Source: Alkalibacterium gilvum | GTDB lineage: Bacteria > Bacillota > Bacilli > Lactobacillales > Carnobacteriaceae_A | Direction: 5' to 3' | Assembly: GCF_900109085.1 (NCBI RefSeq) | Contig: NZ_FNYW01000016.1 | Span: 1 to 40,404, forward strand | DNA length: 40,404 nt | Shown: positions 25,852 to 33,947 of the stretch, piece after piece | Position numbering within the stretch: the first letter of the stretch is position 1 | Layout of the letters: each line of letters opens with the position of its first letter | Translations under genes and position numbers: made by a program | The notes under the pieces: generated by a model | Database searches by the model: none | What the model was told of the DNA's origin: nothing | Seen by the model: only the letters and a program-made list of their open reading frames with translations

Positions 25852-27213
25852 TTAAAATATTTTATCTGGATTCAACCGGTTTTCTGGATCGAAAATCTTT
25901 TTAATTTGGCGCATATACTCTAAATTAATAGTTTGGGTCATATTATCCATGTATTCTTTTTTTACGATTCCAATACCATGTTCTGCAGAAGGTAAGCCAC
26001 CGAGGGTATCCACTTTATGGTAGAGATCTTTAAGCAAAGCTGCTCTTTTTTTAGTCCATGCTTCTTCAGTTAAATCATCTTTCATTAGAAGCGTATGCAC
26101 ATTTCCATCGCCAGCATGTCCAAAGTTTAGCACATTCAGACCATGTTTCTCTTGCATCGCTTTAGTAGCCTCGATGAGTTCCGCAAATTTATTGATGGGG
26201 ACCACTTCATCTAAAAGTTCGAATTCAGTAAACTTAGTTAAACCAAGCAGAATATTATCACGTAGGGCCCAATTTTTCTTTGCTTCCTCAGCATTCAATG
26301 CATGACTTTCCAGCGTCAGATGCTTCGTTACAGATTGTACGGTATCAATGCGTCCGTCTAGTTCTTTTTGATCATTTCCGTCCAGACTGATCATGAGATA
26401 TGCCTGACCGACTTGTGATTTTAAAGGATAACCCAAGTTCTCTTCAGCATAGTGTAGAGCGGAGCGTTCAAAAAGTTCGACGCCTGAAGGATCTACACCA
26501 CTTTTTAAAATTTCCAAAGTCGCTTCGGTAGCCTTCTGTGCTGTTTCTAAAGCTTGAAGGATGGTCACATTAGCTTTTGGTAAAGGGATGAGTTTGAGAC
26601 GGAGGTGGGTCGTGATGCCTAGAGTCCCTTCTGAACCAATAAATAAATCTTTCAAATCGTAGCCAGAACTACTCTTGATATTCAAGCTACCTAAAGTCAT
26701 TTCCTCACCATCAGGTAAGACGACAGTCATCTCCCTGACGTAATCCCGTGTTGTACCATACTTTACTGCACGAAGACCGCCGGCATTTGTTGCTACATTT
26801 CCACCGATTGTTGAGTGTTTAGAGGCAGGATCTGGTGGGTAAAAATAGCCTTTCTTTTCAACGAAGTCATGGATATTACCAATCAGGACACCTGGTTCAA
26901 CCGTTAATGTTAATGTCTCTTCATCTAGTTGAATGATTCTGTTCATTAAATGTAGATCGATAATCAATTCATTACCTTTGATCGGAACTTGAGCTCCAGC
27001 AACACCCGAACCAGCACCACGCGCAATGATAACTAAATCTTTTTCAATAGCAAAACGAACGAGTGCCTTTACTTCTTCATGAGATTTTGGTAAAGCAACA
27101 GCATAGACCGGTTTGATATTTTTTACATAGGTATCATGATAATAGAAATCCGGAACAGCCTCCCCGATAAAAAGTCGGGAAACATCGGTTATGATATTTT
27201 CTAACTGCGACAT
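25852..27213 (-). CDS. FAD-linked 2-hydroxyacid oxidase/dehydrogenase (GlcD/D-lactate dehydrogenase type)
   Basis: This 453-residue flavoprotein has an N-terminal FAD_binding_4 (PCMH) domain (about 35-215; RGAGSGVAGAQVPIKG, PPDPASKHSTIGGNVATNAG, YGTTRDYV) and a C-terminal FAD-oxidase domain ending in NFGHAGDGNVH and PDKIF. Known members oxidise glycolate, D-lactate or D-2-hydroxyglutarate. No iron-sulfur partner subunits are adjacent. It might oxidise the D-2-hydroxy acids made by the dehydrogenase at 11380, but they are far apart. Start ATG has GGAGGA 6 bases ahead. Confidence 0.85.
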   Translation of the reverse strand: MSQLENIITDVSRLFIGEAVPDFYYHDTYVKNIKPVYAVALPKSHEEVKALVRFAIEKDLVIIARGAGSGVAGAQVPIKGNELIIDLHLMNRIIQLDEETLTLTVEPGVLIGNIHDFVEKKGYFYPPDPASKHSTIGGNVATNAGGLRAVKYGTTRDYVREMTVVLPDGEEMTLGSLNIKSSSGYDLKDLFIGSEGTLGITTHLRLKLIPLPKANVTILQALETAQKATEATLEILKSGVDPSGVELFERSALHYAEENLGYPLKSQVGQAYLMISLDGNDQKELDGRIDTVQSVTKHLTLESHALNAEEAKKNWALRDNILLGLTKFTEFELLDEVVPINKFAELIEATKAMQEKHGLNVLNFGHAGDGNVHTLLMKDDLTEEAWTKKRAALLKDLYHKVDTLGGLPSAEHGIGIVKKEYMDNMTQTINLEYMRQIKKIFDPENRLNPDKIF

Positions 27214-27431
27214 ATAATTCCTCCTAATAGTAGAAAGTCTTCTATTTGTACTCTTATTTTAGCTTAATCGCGTTGTGGATGTCTAATAAATAAAGTCTTA
27301 TTAGGCATTCAGGTACAAATGACCATGAAGTGGTACTTTTGATAACTGGTAAATCGACCACAAGAAGGTCATCCTTACTTTAACGCGAACTGGGAACCAT
27401 GATGAATGACTTTGAAAAGTATAAAACTAAT

Positions 27432-27469
27432 AACCCCTTACTGTGATTCCTGGTCGACAGTAAGGGGTT
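27432..27469 (-). terminator. Terminator of the SDR gene
   Basis: AACCCCTTACTGT and ACAGTAAGGGGTT form a perfect 13-bp stem with a 12-nt loop; the gene ending at 27511 reads into it. The rest of the gap 27214-27431 has only AT-rich sequence and short weak inverted repeats (27282-27306), which may belong to the promoter of the oxidase gene. Confidence 0.85.
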
Positions 27470-27510
27470 GTTTGAATATATAAATGGAAATAATAATCGA
27501 AGTTATAAAG

Positions 27511-28353
27511 TTAAAGGGCTTGTAGATCCAGCTCTTTTAAAGTGGCATCGATAAATTCACGGCGCATTTTGAAGTCACTACCATATTGCTTGACTGCTGC
27601 GATTTCGCCTTGATCTGAATAAAAGCCTGCGTATTTTTCAGGTTGTCGGACAGCTTTGATAACAGATTGGCTTCCTTCTTCAACACTTACAAAGAAAGGA
27701 TCTAATAAATTAAAGATGGTATCAGCTAATTGCTTACTCACATTATCCTTACCTATATTTGTGGAAACGGCACCTGGATGAACCGCAGTAACTCTGAGAC
27801 CTTTACGGGAATAGAATTCATAAAGTTCTTGAGCGAGATAAAGGGTACCCAACTTTGATCTTCCGTAACCAGAAATAGGATTAAAGTGTTTAGGTTTGAA
27901 AAATGGTTTTTTCATAGGCGCGAATTTATAAGCACCAGAAGATACCACAGTAATTTGCTTACGCTCACTATTCATAATAATTGGCAAAAGTTCATGAGTA
28001 AGAAGGAAAGGACCAATATAATTAGTAGCCATCATTAATTCATAGCCATCCATACTTTCTCTGCGTGATGTTTTAACAATACCAGCATTGTTTATCAGAC
28101 AGTCTATATGATTATACTTGTAAGTGATTGTGTGTGAAGCTTGTCTTACAGAGGTGAGTATACTCAAATCACATTCGATGAGTTCTATCTTTACCTTAGG
28201 ATTTACGTCAAGAAGTTCTTTTTTCAGACAAGCAGCTTTTTTTAGATTTCGAGCCAACAAAAGTATTCGGTCAAAATCATGAACAAGTTCTTTAACAGTC
28301 GCACGCCCGATTCCTGACGTAGGTCCGGTGATAGCTAAAATCGATTCAGTCAT
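27511..28353 (-). CDS. Short-chain dehydrogenase/reductase (retinol dehydrogenase-like)
   Basis: This 280-residue classical SDR has the cofactor loop TGPTSGIG at residues 9-16, the NNAG motif at about residue 90, and the catalytic Tyr/Lys pair in YGRSK near residue 165, preceded by VVSSGAY. The C-terminal part resembles the retinol dehydrogenase/oxidoreductase subgroup (HPGAVSTNIG). The substrate is unknown. Start ATG is preceded by CCGGAGGAG. It appears to be a single gene with its own terminator. Confidence 0.85.
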   Translation of the reverse strand: MTESILAITGPTSGIGRATVKELVHDFDRILLLARNLKKAACLKKELLDVNPKVKIELIECDLSILTSVRQASHTITYKYNHIDCLINNAGIVKTSRRESMDGYELMMATNYIGPFLLTHELLPIIMNSERKQITVVSSGAYKFAPMKKPFFKPKHFNPISGYGRSKLGTLYLAQELYEFYSRKGLRVTAVHPGAVSTNIGKDNVSKQLADTIFNLLDPFFVSVEEGSQSVIKAVRQPEKYAGFYSDQGEIAAVKQYGSDFKMRREFIDATLKELDLQAL

Positions 28354-28448
28354 AGTATTCTCCTCCGGTTTGTTTTCTGTTTTTGAACGGTTGCTAAATT
28401 AATTGATTTATCCTATTAATGTTCCGAAAAATATTATTTATTGTCAAA

Positions 28449-28874
28449 TTATTCTGCTTCTTTTCTTTTTTCAACGATAATTCTTGTAAGATAAGCGATG
28501 GGTACAGTAATCAAAAATAAGCCACTTACTAGAGTAATACTATTAAATGTAACCTGCCCATTTTTAATAAGTGGTGTAGAAGAAGAAACAGAAATATAGA
28601 TATTAATCAAGCCAACCAAAGTAAATAAGGAGGCATTTACAATAGGCCTTTGTTTTTTTCGAAAATAAGCACCTTTATACACACTCATGGCTGTGAAGTA
28701 TAATACTGAAATAAATGCGAGTAACATAAATTCAAGTTCTTTCGTTTCAGCCCACTGAATTTCAAAAATAAAACTCAGGAAATAATTTACAAAAGTGAGT
28801 ACCAATAAAAGTATAAAAGAATAAGTACCGTATTGATAGCGTATTAATTTCTGATATTCATCAAAATCGTTCAT
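28449..28874 (-). CDS. Four-helix membrane protein, partner of the XRE regulator
   Basis: This 141-residue protein has four predicted membrane helices (about 17-37, 47-67, 83-100 and 112-132). I do not recognise a function; small proteins of this type are often encoded directly after a short XRE regulator in Firmicutes. It starts one base after the regulator stop, so the two form a coupled pair. It may sense a membrane signal or be the regulator's target; this is inference. Confidence 0.65.
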   Translation of the reverse strand: MNDFDEYQKLIRYQYGTYSFILLLVLTFVNYFLSFIFEIQWAETKELEFMLLAFISVLYFTAMSVYKGAYFRKKQRPIVNASLFTLVGLINIYISVSSSTPLIKNGQVTFNSITLVSGLFLITVPIAYLTRIIVEKRKEAE

Positions 28875-28875
28875 A

Positions 28876-29076
28876 TTAACTATCCTCCCAGAATAAGTCG
28901 TTAAGTGTGACGTTTAGTGCCCTACATATTCGTCTACATAGATTGATGGTGGGATTATAGTCTCCACGTTCAATAGCGCTTATTGTCTGACGCGTGACGT
29001 CCACCATGTCAGCCAAGTCCTGTTGAGACAGATCCAGTCTGGCTCTGGCCGCTTTAAGTTTTAAGTTTTTGGCCAT
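28876..29076 (-). CDS. Short XRE-family transcriptional regulator
   Basis: This 66-residue protein is nearly all helix-turn-helix (KLKAARARLDLSQQDLADMVDVTRQTISAIERGDYNPTINLCRRICRALNVTLNDLFW). It belongs to the YozG-like small Cro/CI-type regulators. The ATG at 29076 is chosen because ACGGAG lies 7 bases ahead; longer in-frame starts would put that site inside the coding sequence. It is coupled with the membrane protein gene that follows. A dyad upstream (29122-29138) may be its operator. Confidence 0.88.
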   Translation of the reverse strand: MAKNLKLKAARARLDLSQQDLADMVDVTRQTISAIERGDYNPTINLCRRICRALNVTLNDLFWEDS

Positions 29077-29121
29077 AAGCATACTCCGTTCAGTAAGATT
29101 TATATAACCTAATGTAAAATA

Positions 29122-29138
29122 TATCATACATAATGATA
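29122..29138. promoter_or_regulatory. Candidate operator of the XRE regulator
   Basis: TATCAT (29122-29127) and ATGATA (29133-29138) form a perfect inverted repeat with a 5-base spacer, 46 bp upstream of the regulator start, where autoregulation would be expected. Confidence 0.4.
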
Positions 29139-29145
29139 GTTATAA

Positions 29146-29171
29146 AGGCTATCTTTATTAAAAGATAGCCT
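29146..29171 (-). terminator. Hairpin terminator after the Doc-type toxin gene
   Basis: Arms AGGCTATCTTT and AAAGATAGCCT are perfect over 11 bp with a 4-nt loop, 21 bp beyond the toxin stop codon. The T-tract on the minus strand is short. Confidence 0.7.
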
Positions 29172-29192
29172 GAATTTATTATATAGTAAGTT

Positions 29193-29603
29193 CTAGTTTT
29201 TATTTACATATCCACTGTTTCTTAAATAATCAACAGTATCTTTTTTTAATTTTTCAAAAGGTTCATTAGATGTTGTGATCTGAAGGATAAAATCTATTCC
29301 TATCTTAGCTGGGAATGATGTAGTGTAACCGTTTGTTTTCAGAAAAAGATCCATTGCTACCCAGGCTGTTCGCTTATTGCCGTTATGAAAAGGATGACGT
29401 TTAGTTAGATTGATCATCAGGATAGCAGCTTTCTCTATTACTGAAGGATATAACTCTTGTTCAAAGACGACTTGTCTAGTTTGAGCTACTGCCATTTTCA
29501 GAGCATTGGCGTCTTTTACTCCGATAGGTTCTTTGGGGGAAAAGGTTTTAATGACATACACATTTATTTTTATAATGTCTTCAGCTGTAAGATAATTCAT
29601 CAT
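29193..29603 (-). CDS. Doc/Fic-type toxin of a toxin-antitoxin pair
   Basis: This 136-residue protein is all helical and carries the Fic core HPFHNGNKRTA starting at residue H70. The Doc form HxFx(N/D)xNKR is matched. Doc toxins phosphorylate elongation factor EF-Tu and stop translation; other Fic proteins transfer AMP. The start codon overlaps the antitoxin stop (ATGA), and a second ATG follows at once, so coupling is tight. The partner is an AbrB-fold protein, not the usual Phd. The active-site motif is intact. Confidence 0.85.
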   Translation of the reverse strand: MMNYLTAEDIIKINVYVIKTFSPKEPIGVKDANALKMAVAQTRQVVFEQELYPSVIEKAAILMINLTKRHPFHNGNKRTAWVAMDLFLKTNGYTTSFPAKIGIDFILQITTSNEPFEKLKKDTVDYLRNSGYVNKN

Positions 29604-29854
29604 TTTTCAACAAGCTCTTCTAATAGTTCATGGTATTGTGCTACACTTTCAGCTATAAGAGCATCAATATCTTGCTTTTCTATTTTTTTTCTTAGTGAGA
29701 CAGATCCTTTTGAATCGATGATGTATTCAATTTGATCGCCTGTTTCAAGGTCTAAGGTTTCCTTTACATCCTTTGGTACAGTAGTGATATCACTGTTTCC
29801 CGATTTTCTGATTTTATAGGATCCTATAGTATTGATATCGTCTTTATTAAGCAT
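29600..29854 (-). CDS. AbrB/MazE-fold antitoxin paired with the Doc-type toxin
   Basis: This 84-residue protein has a SpoVT/AbrB-like swapped-hairpin DNA-binding domain in residues about 10-56 (IRKSGNSDITTVPKDVKETLDLETGDQIEYIID). The C-terminal acidic helix (DIDALIAESVAQYHELLEELVEK) would hold the toxin. Its start has AGAGGG 6-7 bases ahead. It is the first gene of the pair and probably represses its own promoter. Confidence 0.82.
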   Translation of the reverse strand: MLNKDDINTIGSYKIRKSGNSDITTVPKDVKETLDLETGDQIEYIIDSKGSVSLRKKIEKQDIDALIAESVAQYHELLEELVEK

Positions 29855-29885
29855 TATTATCCCTCTTTTCTCATTGTGTAGATAT

Positions 29886-29914
29886 ATTATACCTTAGTGT
29901 ATACATAAACGCAA
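29886..29914 (-). promoter_or_regulatory. Promoter and operator of the toxin-antitoxin pair
   Basis: On the minus strand, TTGCGT (29909-29914), 17 bp, TATAAT (29886-29891). The palindrome TGTATACA (29898-29905) sits in the spacer and is a likely antitoxin-binding site. Confidence 0.7.
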
Positions 29915-29979
29915 TGTAAATACTGTATATATATCATTTTGTTATCAACCACTAAATAGTGTGAATGCAAATAGAAAAG

Positions 29980-30720
29980 TTAATCATAATACACTTCATC
30001 TAAAAATAAACCTTGTGCGGGGACAGCCATACCGGCATCTTGTCTTTTACCACTTTGAAATATATCGTCGATCGCATCCATCTCTAATGTACCGGTACCG
30101 ATTTCCAAAAGTGTCCCAATCAAAATTCTGACCATTTTATGCAAGAAACCTTCGCCGATAAAGGTAAAATGCAGCAAATCCTCTTCCTGTTCGATCGTGA
30201 TTTTCTCTAGAGCACGAACGGTTGATTTCTTTGTCTTTCTAAGCGCTGAAAAACCTAGGAAATCATGTCGTCCAGTTAATTTTTTAGCAGCTTTTCGCAT
30301 TTTTTCTATATCCAGTTTTTCACTATAGTGAAAGCTATAGTTGCGCTCAAAGGCTGAAGGTATGCTCTGGTTCCAGACATAATAACTGTACTGTTTTCCG
30401 CTGGTATGATAGCGGGAGTGAAAGCGTTCGGGTACTTCTTCCAGTTTTTTTACGATAATATCCTGGGGAAGGTTTTTGATCAGGACTTCCTGCATAGCTT
30501 TTAATCCCAAAGTGTTATCTGTTTTAAAATTAGCGATCTGTGCTCTTGCATGCGTGCCGGCGTCTGTACGTCCTGAACCCACGATTTCAATCTCCGTACC
30601 AAGTAACTGTGAAAGGACCTTTTCAATTTTCCCCTGAATTGTTTTATCTGAATCTCCCAGACGCTGCCAGCCTAAATAGCGGCTACCATCGTATTCGATC
30701 GTCATTTTTATATTTCGCAT
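29980..30720 (-). CDS. truA: tRNA pseudouridine(38-40) synthase TruA
   Basis: This 246-residue enzyme modifies uridines 38-40 in the anticodon stem of tRNA. It has the family signature with catalytic D53 in VGSGRTDAGTHA, the N-terminal IEYDGSRYLGWQR, and LHKMVRILIGTLLEIG near the end. The length is normal. Start ATG with GAGGG ahead. It stands alone here, whereas in many Firmicutes it follows the energy-coupling factor genes. Confidence 0.95.
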   Translation of the reverse strand: MRNIKMTIEYDGSRYLGWQRLGDSDKTIQGKIEKVLSQLLGTEIEIVGSGRTDAGTHARAQIANFKTDNTLGLKAMQEVLIKNLPQDIIVKKLEEVPERFHSRYHTSGKQYSYYVWNQSIPSAFERNYSFHYSEKLDIEKMRKAAKKLTGRHDFLGFSALRKTKKSTVRALEKITIEQEEDLLHFTFIGEGFLHKMVRILIGTLLEIGTGTLEMDAIDDIFQSGKRQDAGMAVPAQGLFLDEVYYD

Positions 30721-30866
30721 AGTATCCCTCTTTTAACTTTTTTTATTGTTTCTTATTATTGTAACTATTCTTTTTAAGTAATTCCTTCTGCCCTCTATGA
30801 TATACTATTTTAAGAGGGAGTACAGGTAAAATAAGAAGTCTATTTTCTAAAAAAGGGTGTGGGGTA

Positions 30867-31295
30867 GTGAATACTCATGTTGGAAGTGAAAATTGGAATC
30901 AGGCAGCTGCTTTATATGTACGCATGCAAGTCTTTGTTATTGAACGAAATATATCTCTAAAAGAAGAATTTGATTCTTTGGATCAAGATGAAACAATTTA
31001 TGTAGTTGTTTACGATGATGAAAAGCCCATAGCGACAGGGCGGTATCACCAGATCAATACTGAAACTATACGTCCTGGGAGAATCGCAGTACTAAAAGAA
31101 TACCGTAAAAGAGGACTTGGGAAAGTTATCGTTAAGGAGCTTGAGTCGCGTGGGAAGAGTAATGGATGCAGCAAATCAGTGATACATGGTGAACTTTCAG
31201 CGGCTAAATTTTATGAAAAATTGGGATATACAGTAAGCTCAGATGTTTATGAAGAAGACGGGGAACCGTGTGTGACATTAACGAAGCAACTGTAA
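30867..31295 (+). CDS. GNAT-family N-acetyltransferase (ElaA/YjcF-like)
   Basis: This 142-residue protein has the GNAT fold: VQVFVIE-like N-terminus (RMQVFVIERNISLKEEFD), the acetyl-CoA loop in RIAVLKEYRKRGLGKVIVKELE (motif A), and a C-terminal FYEKLGYTVSSDVYEEDG. It resembles the ElaA/YjcF group. The substrate is unknown. The GTG start at 30867 is chosen, with AGGGTG about 7 bases ahead. The upstream gap 30721-30866 holds the promoter region only. Confidence 0.8.
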   Translation: MNTHVGSENWNQAAALYVRMQVFVIERNISLKEEFDSLDQDETIYVVVYDDEKPIATGRYHQINTETIRPGRIAVLKEYRKRGLGKVIVKELESRGKSNGCSKSVIHGELSAAKFYEKLGYTVSSDVYEEDGEPCVTLTKQL

Positions 31296-31346
31296 AAATG
31301 TATGTAAGTGGCTATTTTAATAATAGTAAAAGATAAAGAACGAAAT

Positions 31347-31381
31347 CAGCCTTCTCAAATGATAGAGAGAGGCTGTTTTTT
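31347..31381 (+). terminator. Terminator after the acetyltransferase gene
   Basis: CAGCCTTCTC and GAGAGAGGCTG form a stem with one mismatch and a loop of about 8 nt, followed by T6. Confidence 0.8.
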
Positions 31382-31456
31382 ATTATTAAAAACAAAAAAA
31401 ATGAACATGCATGTATGCGTTTTATATGTATATATATATTGATTCTGAAGCTTTTT

Positions 31457-31525
31457 AATGTGCATAAAATTAATATTAAATAATAGAAAATAATATTTGA
31501 ATGCACATTTTACATGTGTTAGTAT
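31457..31525 (+). promoter_or_regulatory. Promoter of the betaine-binding lipoprotein with long inverted repeat
   Basis: TTGAAT (31497-31502), 17 bp, TAGTAT (31520-31525) is a good promoter. AATGTGCAT (31457-31465) and its exact complement ATGCACATT (31501-31509) flank it, and the second arm overlaps the -35. ACATGT lies in the spacer. This suggests a regulator site, or a DNA loop or hairpin. The rest of the gap 31382-31456 is AT-rich. Confidence 0.5.
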
Positions 31526-31628
31526 CATGCGTGTGCATGTCTTAAGTAAACATTTTTCGAAATGAAAAATGACTCAATAATATATGTCTATTGAACTTAT
31601 AACGTGCGATATTACTAGGAGGTCAAGA

Positions 31629-32525
31629 ATGAAGAAGTCAAAATATCGTAGATTACTAACTGTGTTACCCATCTCATTCATTTTGTTAGGGTGTGAATCA
31701 GGAGATGAAACGCAAGATGAGGCAGAGAATGCTTCTGAAGCCGTTGAATACACCTTTACAGGAATTGAAGCAGGATCGGGAATAACAGAATTAACTCTCG
31801 GTATGATTGAAGATTATGATAATTTAGAGGGCTGGGAAATTAATAAGAGTTCTACAGCAGGAATGATTACAGCACTTGATCGTGCAATCGAAAATGAAGA
31901 GCCGATCATCGCTACAGCCTGGAGTCCTCATTATATTTTTGCGGAACACGATTTAAAAATACTGGATGACCCTAAGAATTCGTTAGGTGAAGAAGAAACA
32001 ATTAAAACAATCGCTCGTCAAGGCTTAGAAGAAGATAAGCCGAATGCATACAAAATCTTGGACCGATTCAACTGGGATATAGAAGATATGCAGGAAGTCA
32101 TGCTTGACGCCCAGGAGATACCTTTTGAAGAAGCGGCTCAAAATTGGGTAGACGATAATGGTGATAAAATTGCGGAATGGACAGAAGGCAGTGAAGAAGT
32201 TGACGGTGAAAGCTTTCATCTGATTTCTACACCTTGGGATACTGAACGTGCGTCATCAAATGTTATGGCAATCGTTTTACAAGACTTAGGCTATGAAGTG
32301 GATCTCACAAACGTAGACCCAGTCGTAATGTTCCAGGCTATTTCTGAAGATGAAGGAGATGCCAGTCTCTCACCTTGGTTACCAACAAGTTTTGGTGCTT
32401 ACTACGAAAAATTTGAAGGCCAATTTGAAGATCTCGGACCAAACATGTCAGGTGTTGCCAATACTATTATTGTCCCTGCATATATGGATATCGACTCCGT
32501 TGAAGATTTAAAACCACGCAAATAA
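31629..32525 (+). CDS. Glycine betaine/proline-type ABC transporter substrate-binding lipoprotein (OpuAC-like)
   Basis: This 298-residue lipoprotein binds compatible solutes. It starts with a signal peptide and lipobox LLGC, with lipidated C22. The rest is an OpuAC-type binding domain (GIEAGSGITELTLGMIEDY, STAGMITALDRAIENEEPIIATAWSPHYIF, SPWLPTSFGAYYEKFEGQF), where aromatic residues form the betaine box. The ATG at 31629 has AGGAGG 9 bases ahead; an earlier in-frame ATG at 31584 lies before that site. No ATPase or permease gene is adjacent, so it must work with a transporter encoded elsewhere or be a leftover. A terminator follows. Confidence 0.85.
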   Translation: MKKSKYRRLLTVLPISFILLGCESGDETQDEAENASEAVEYTFTGIEAGSGITELTLGMIEDYDNLEGWEINKSSTAGMITALDRAIENEEPIIATAWSPHYIFAEHDLKILDDPKNSLGEEETIKTIARQGLEEDKPNAYKILDRFNWDIEDMQEVMLDAQEIPFEEAAQNWVDDNGDKIAEWTEGSEEVDGESFHLISTPWDTERASSNVMAIVLQDLGYEVDLTNVDPVVMFQAISEDEGDASLSPWLPTSFGAYYEKFEGQFEDLGPNMSGVANTIIVPAYMDIDSVEDLKPRK

Positions 32526-32538
32526 AATAAAAATAGTC

Positions 32539-32581
32539 AAACTCTTGGTTCATCAAATTATGATGAATCAAGAGTTTTTTT
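32539..32581 (+). terminator. Terminator after the betaine-binding protein gene
   Basis: AAACTCTTG-TTCATCA and TGATGAA-CAAGAGTTT pair with one mismatch (g/t) around a 5-nt loop, followed by T7. Confidence 0.92.
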
Positions 32582-32632
32582 AATCTGTTTTGTGATTTAA
32601 GGTCAAGTCTACCTTTAAGCGAAGATACACAG

Positions 32633-32882
32633 GTTCGGCACGTTAAAGCTGCTGGAATCGTAGGACTGTCCGAAGGAGGCTAATGTTTGACGTCAATTAG
32701 CATTGGTGAAGGTAGAATGTGTCCGAAGAAGCCCAAGTTCGGTACGTTAAAGCTGTTGGAATCACAGGACTGTCCGAAGGTGGCTAATGTTCGACGTTAA
32801 TTAGCATTGGTGAAGGTAGAATGTGTCCGAAGAAGCCCAAGTTCGTCATGTTAAAGCTGTTGGAATCACAGGACTGTCCGAA
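32633..32882. repeat. Tandem repeat array A, 104-bp unit, about 2.4 copies
   Basis: The unit starts at 32633, 32737 and 32841, giving an exact period of 104. Copies share more than 90% identity by eye; the last is partial and ends at ctgtccgaa. A degenerate beginning lies a few bases upstream (from about 32620). Each unit holds a short hairpin (GCTAAT...ATTAGC, with ttcgacgtt between) and an outer TTCGG/CCGAA pair. No coding capacity is expected, because 104 is not a multiple of 3. Its blocks gtgtccgaag, actgtccgaa and tgttcgacg recur in the same order in array B at 37953. Confidence 0.9.
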
Positions 32883-33012
32883 TTCAGACAAAGAAGTGAT
32901 TACGCGTTATTTGAAAAGCCGATCAACGCGTGTCTAATTTCATTTATGAATAAGACCCGTTTAATTACTTAAGAAATCTTCTGTGAAATGAAGTGAAACT
33001 TATCTGTAAGTT
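32883..33012. other. Non-coding gap, possible gene remnant
   Basis: Directly after array A a short open stretch reads DKEVITRYLKSRSTRV and stop (32887-32937). It looks like the C-terminal end of a lost gene but is too short to identify. The rest is AT-rich with no further feature before the promoter at 32993. Confidence 0.25.
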
Positions 33013-33021
33013 TGATATAGT
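32993..33021 (+). promoter_or_regulatory. Promoter of the glycerophosphodiesterase gene
   Basis: GTGAAA (32993-32998), 17 bp, TATAGT (33016-33021), with an extended -10 TG at 33013-33014; 28 bases before the ATG. Confidence 0.6.
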
Positions 33022-33049
33022 GCTAAGTGAGTAGAAGGGTGGGAATAAT

Positions 33050-33787
33050 ATGAAAAGTTTAAATATTGCACATAGAGGGTTTAGCGCATTATACACAGAA
33101 AATACAATGAGGGCTTTTAAAGAAGCTTATGAAGCAGGAGCCGATGGGATAGAGTTGGATGTTCGCTTGGCTAAAGATGGAGAAGTCGTTATTTTTCACG
33201 ATTCTAAACTAAAAAGAATGACTGGTGCAAAAGGAAATCTTCATGATTACACGCTTGAAGAGTTGAAAACTTATCCAATGCGTGATAACACCCTAGAAAG
33301 AAAGACTGAACAAACAATTATTCCAACCCTATTAGAATACTTTGAATGGGCAAAAGACAAACCAATCATAACAAATATCGAGCTTAAAAGTATTAAAAAA
33401 AATTATCAGTTGGAGCTTCGTGTAGCTGAACTTATTCAGACGCATAAAGTTGGTGAACAAATAATCATTTCTTCTTTTCTTGAAAATAGTTTGAATCGTA
33501 TGAAAATATTGGCCCCAGAAATAAAAACAGGTCTACTTCTTTCTAAGTATGATGAAGATTCCATCAAAATGGCAAAAGAAATGGGTTTTGATTATGTCCA
33601 TTTAAAAGCCAACAATCTTACAGAGGAAATTATAGAAACGGCCAATACTCATGGCCTGTGTATCAATACTTGGACGGTAAACGAGCAGAAAGATTTAGAG
33701 AAAGCAAACGCTCTAGGGCTCCACGGAATTATCACGGATTTTCCTGATCGCTTGCGTTTGATACAAGATTCTAATGACTCCGTTTAA
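33050..33787 (+). CDS. Glycerophosphodiester phosphodiesterase, cytoplasmic
   Basis: This 245-residue TIM-barrel enzyme splits glycerophosphodiesters into glycerol-3-phosphate and an alcohol, recycling phospholipid and teichoic acid material. Active-site residues are H8-R9 in IAHRG, E35 and D37 in GIELDVR, and H50 in IFHD. No signal peptide is present, so it acts in the cytoplasm (UgpQ/GlpQ-like). Ribosome site GGTGGG lies 6-7 bases ahead. It is a single gene. Confidence 0.92.
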   Translation: MKSLNIAHRGFSALYTENTMRAFKEAYEAGADGIELDVRLAKDGEVVIFHDSKLKRMTGAKGNLHDYTLEELKTYPMRDNTLERKTEQTIIPTLLEYFEWAKDKPIITNIELKSIKKNYQLELRVAELIQTHKVGEQIIISSFLENSLNRMKILAPEIKTGLLLSKYDEDSIKMAKEMGFDYVHLKANNLTEEIIETANTHGLCINTWTVNEQKDLEKANALGLHGIITDFPDRLRLIQDSNDSV

Positions 33788-33908
33788 TGAAGAAAGATTA
33801 TATTTAAAAGCGTAATGCATGCTCAGCATATTTTTCAAACAGGATTAAAAGGTATTACCGAAAAAGATACTTACTAATCATTCTACTTTAGAGATATTAT
33901 GTATAGTG

Positions 33909-33947
33909 AAAAAGAGACATCCCTCAATTTAGAGGATGTCTCTTTTT
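33909..33947. terminator. Bidirectional terminator
   Basis: AAAAAGAGACATCC and GGATGTCTCTTTTT form a stem of about 13 pairs with a small bulge, extended by CTC/GAG. It serves the leftward gene at 33946 and, on the other strand, the region after the phosphodiesterase. The rest of 33788-33908 has no feature. Confidence 0.88.

Noticed and set aside
32633-32882. CRISPR array reading of the tandem units
   Set aside because: Spacer and repeat parts are alike in all copies, the unit is 104 bp, and no cas genes are present.
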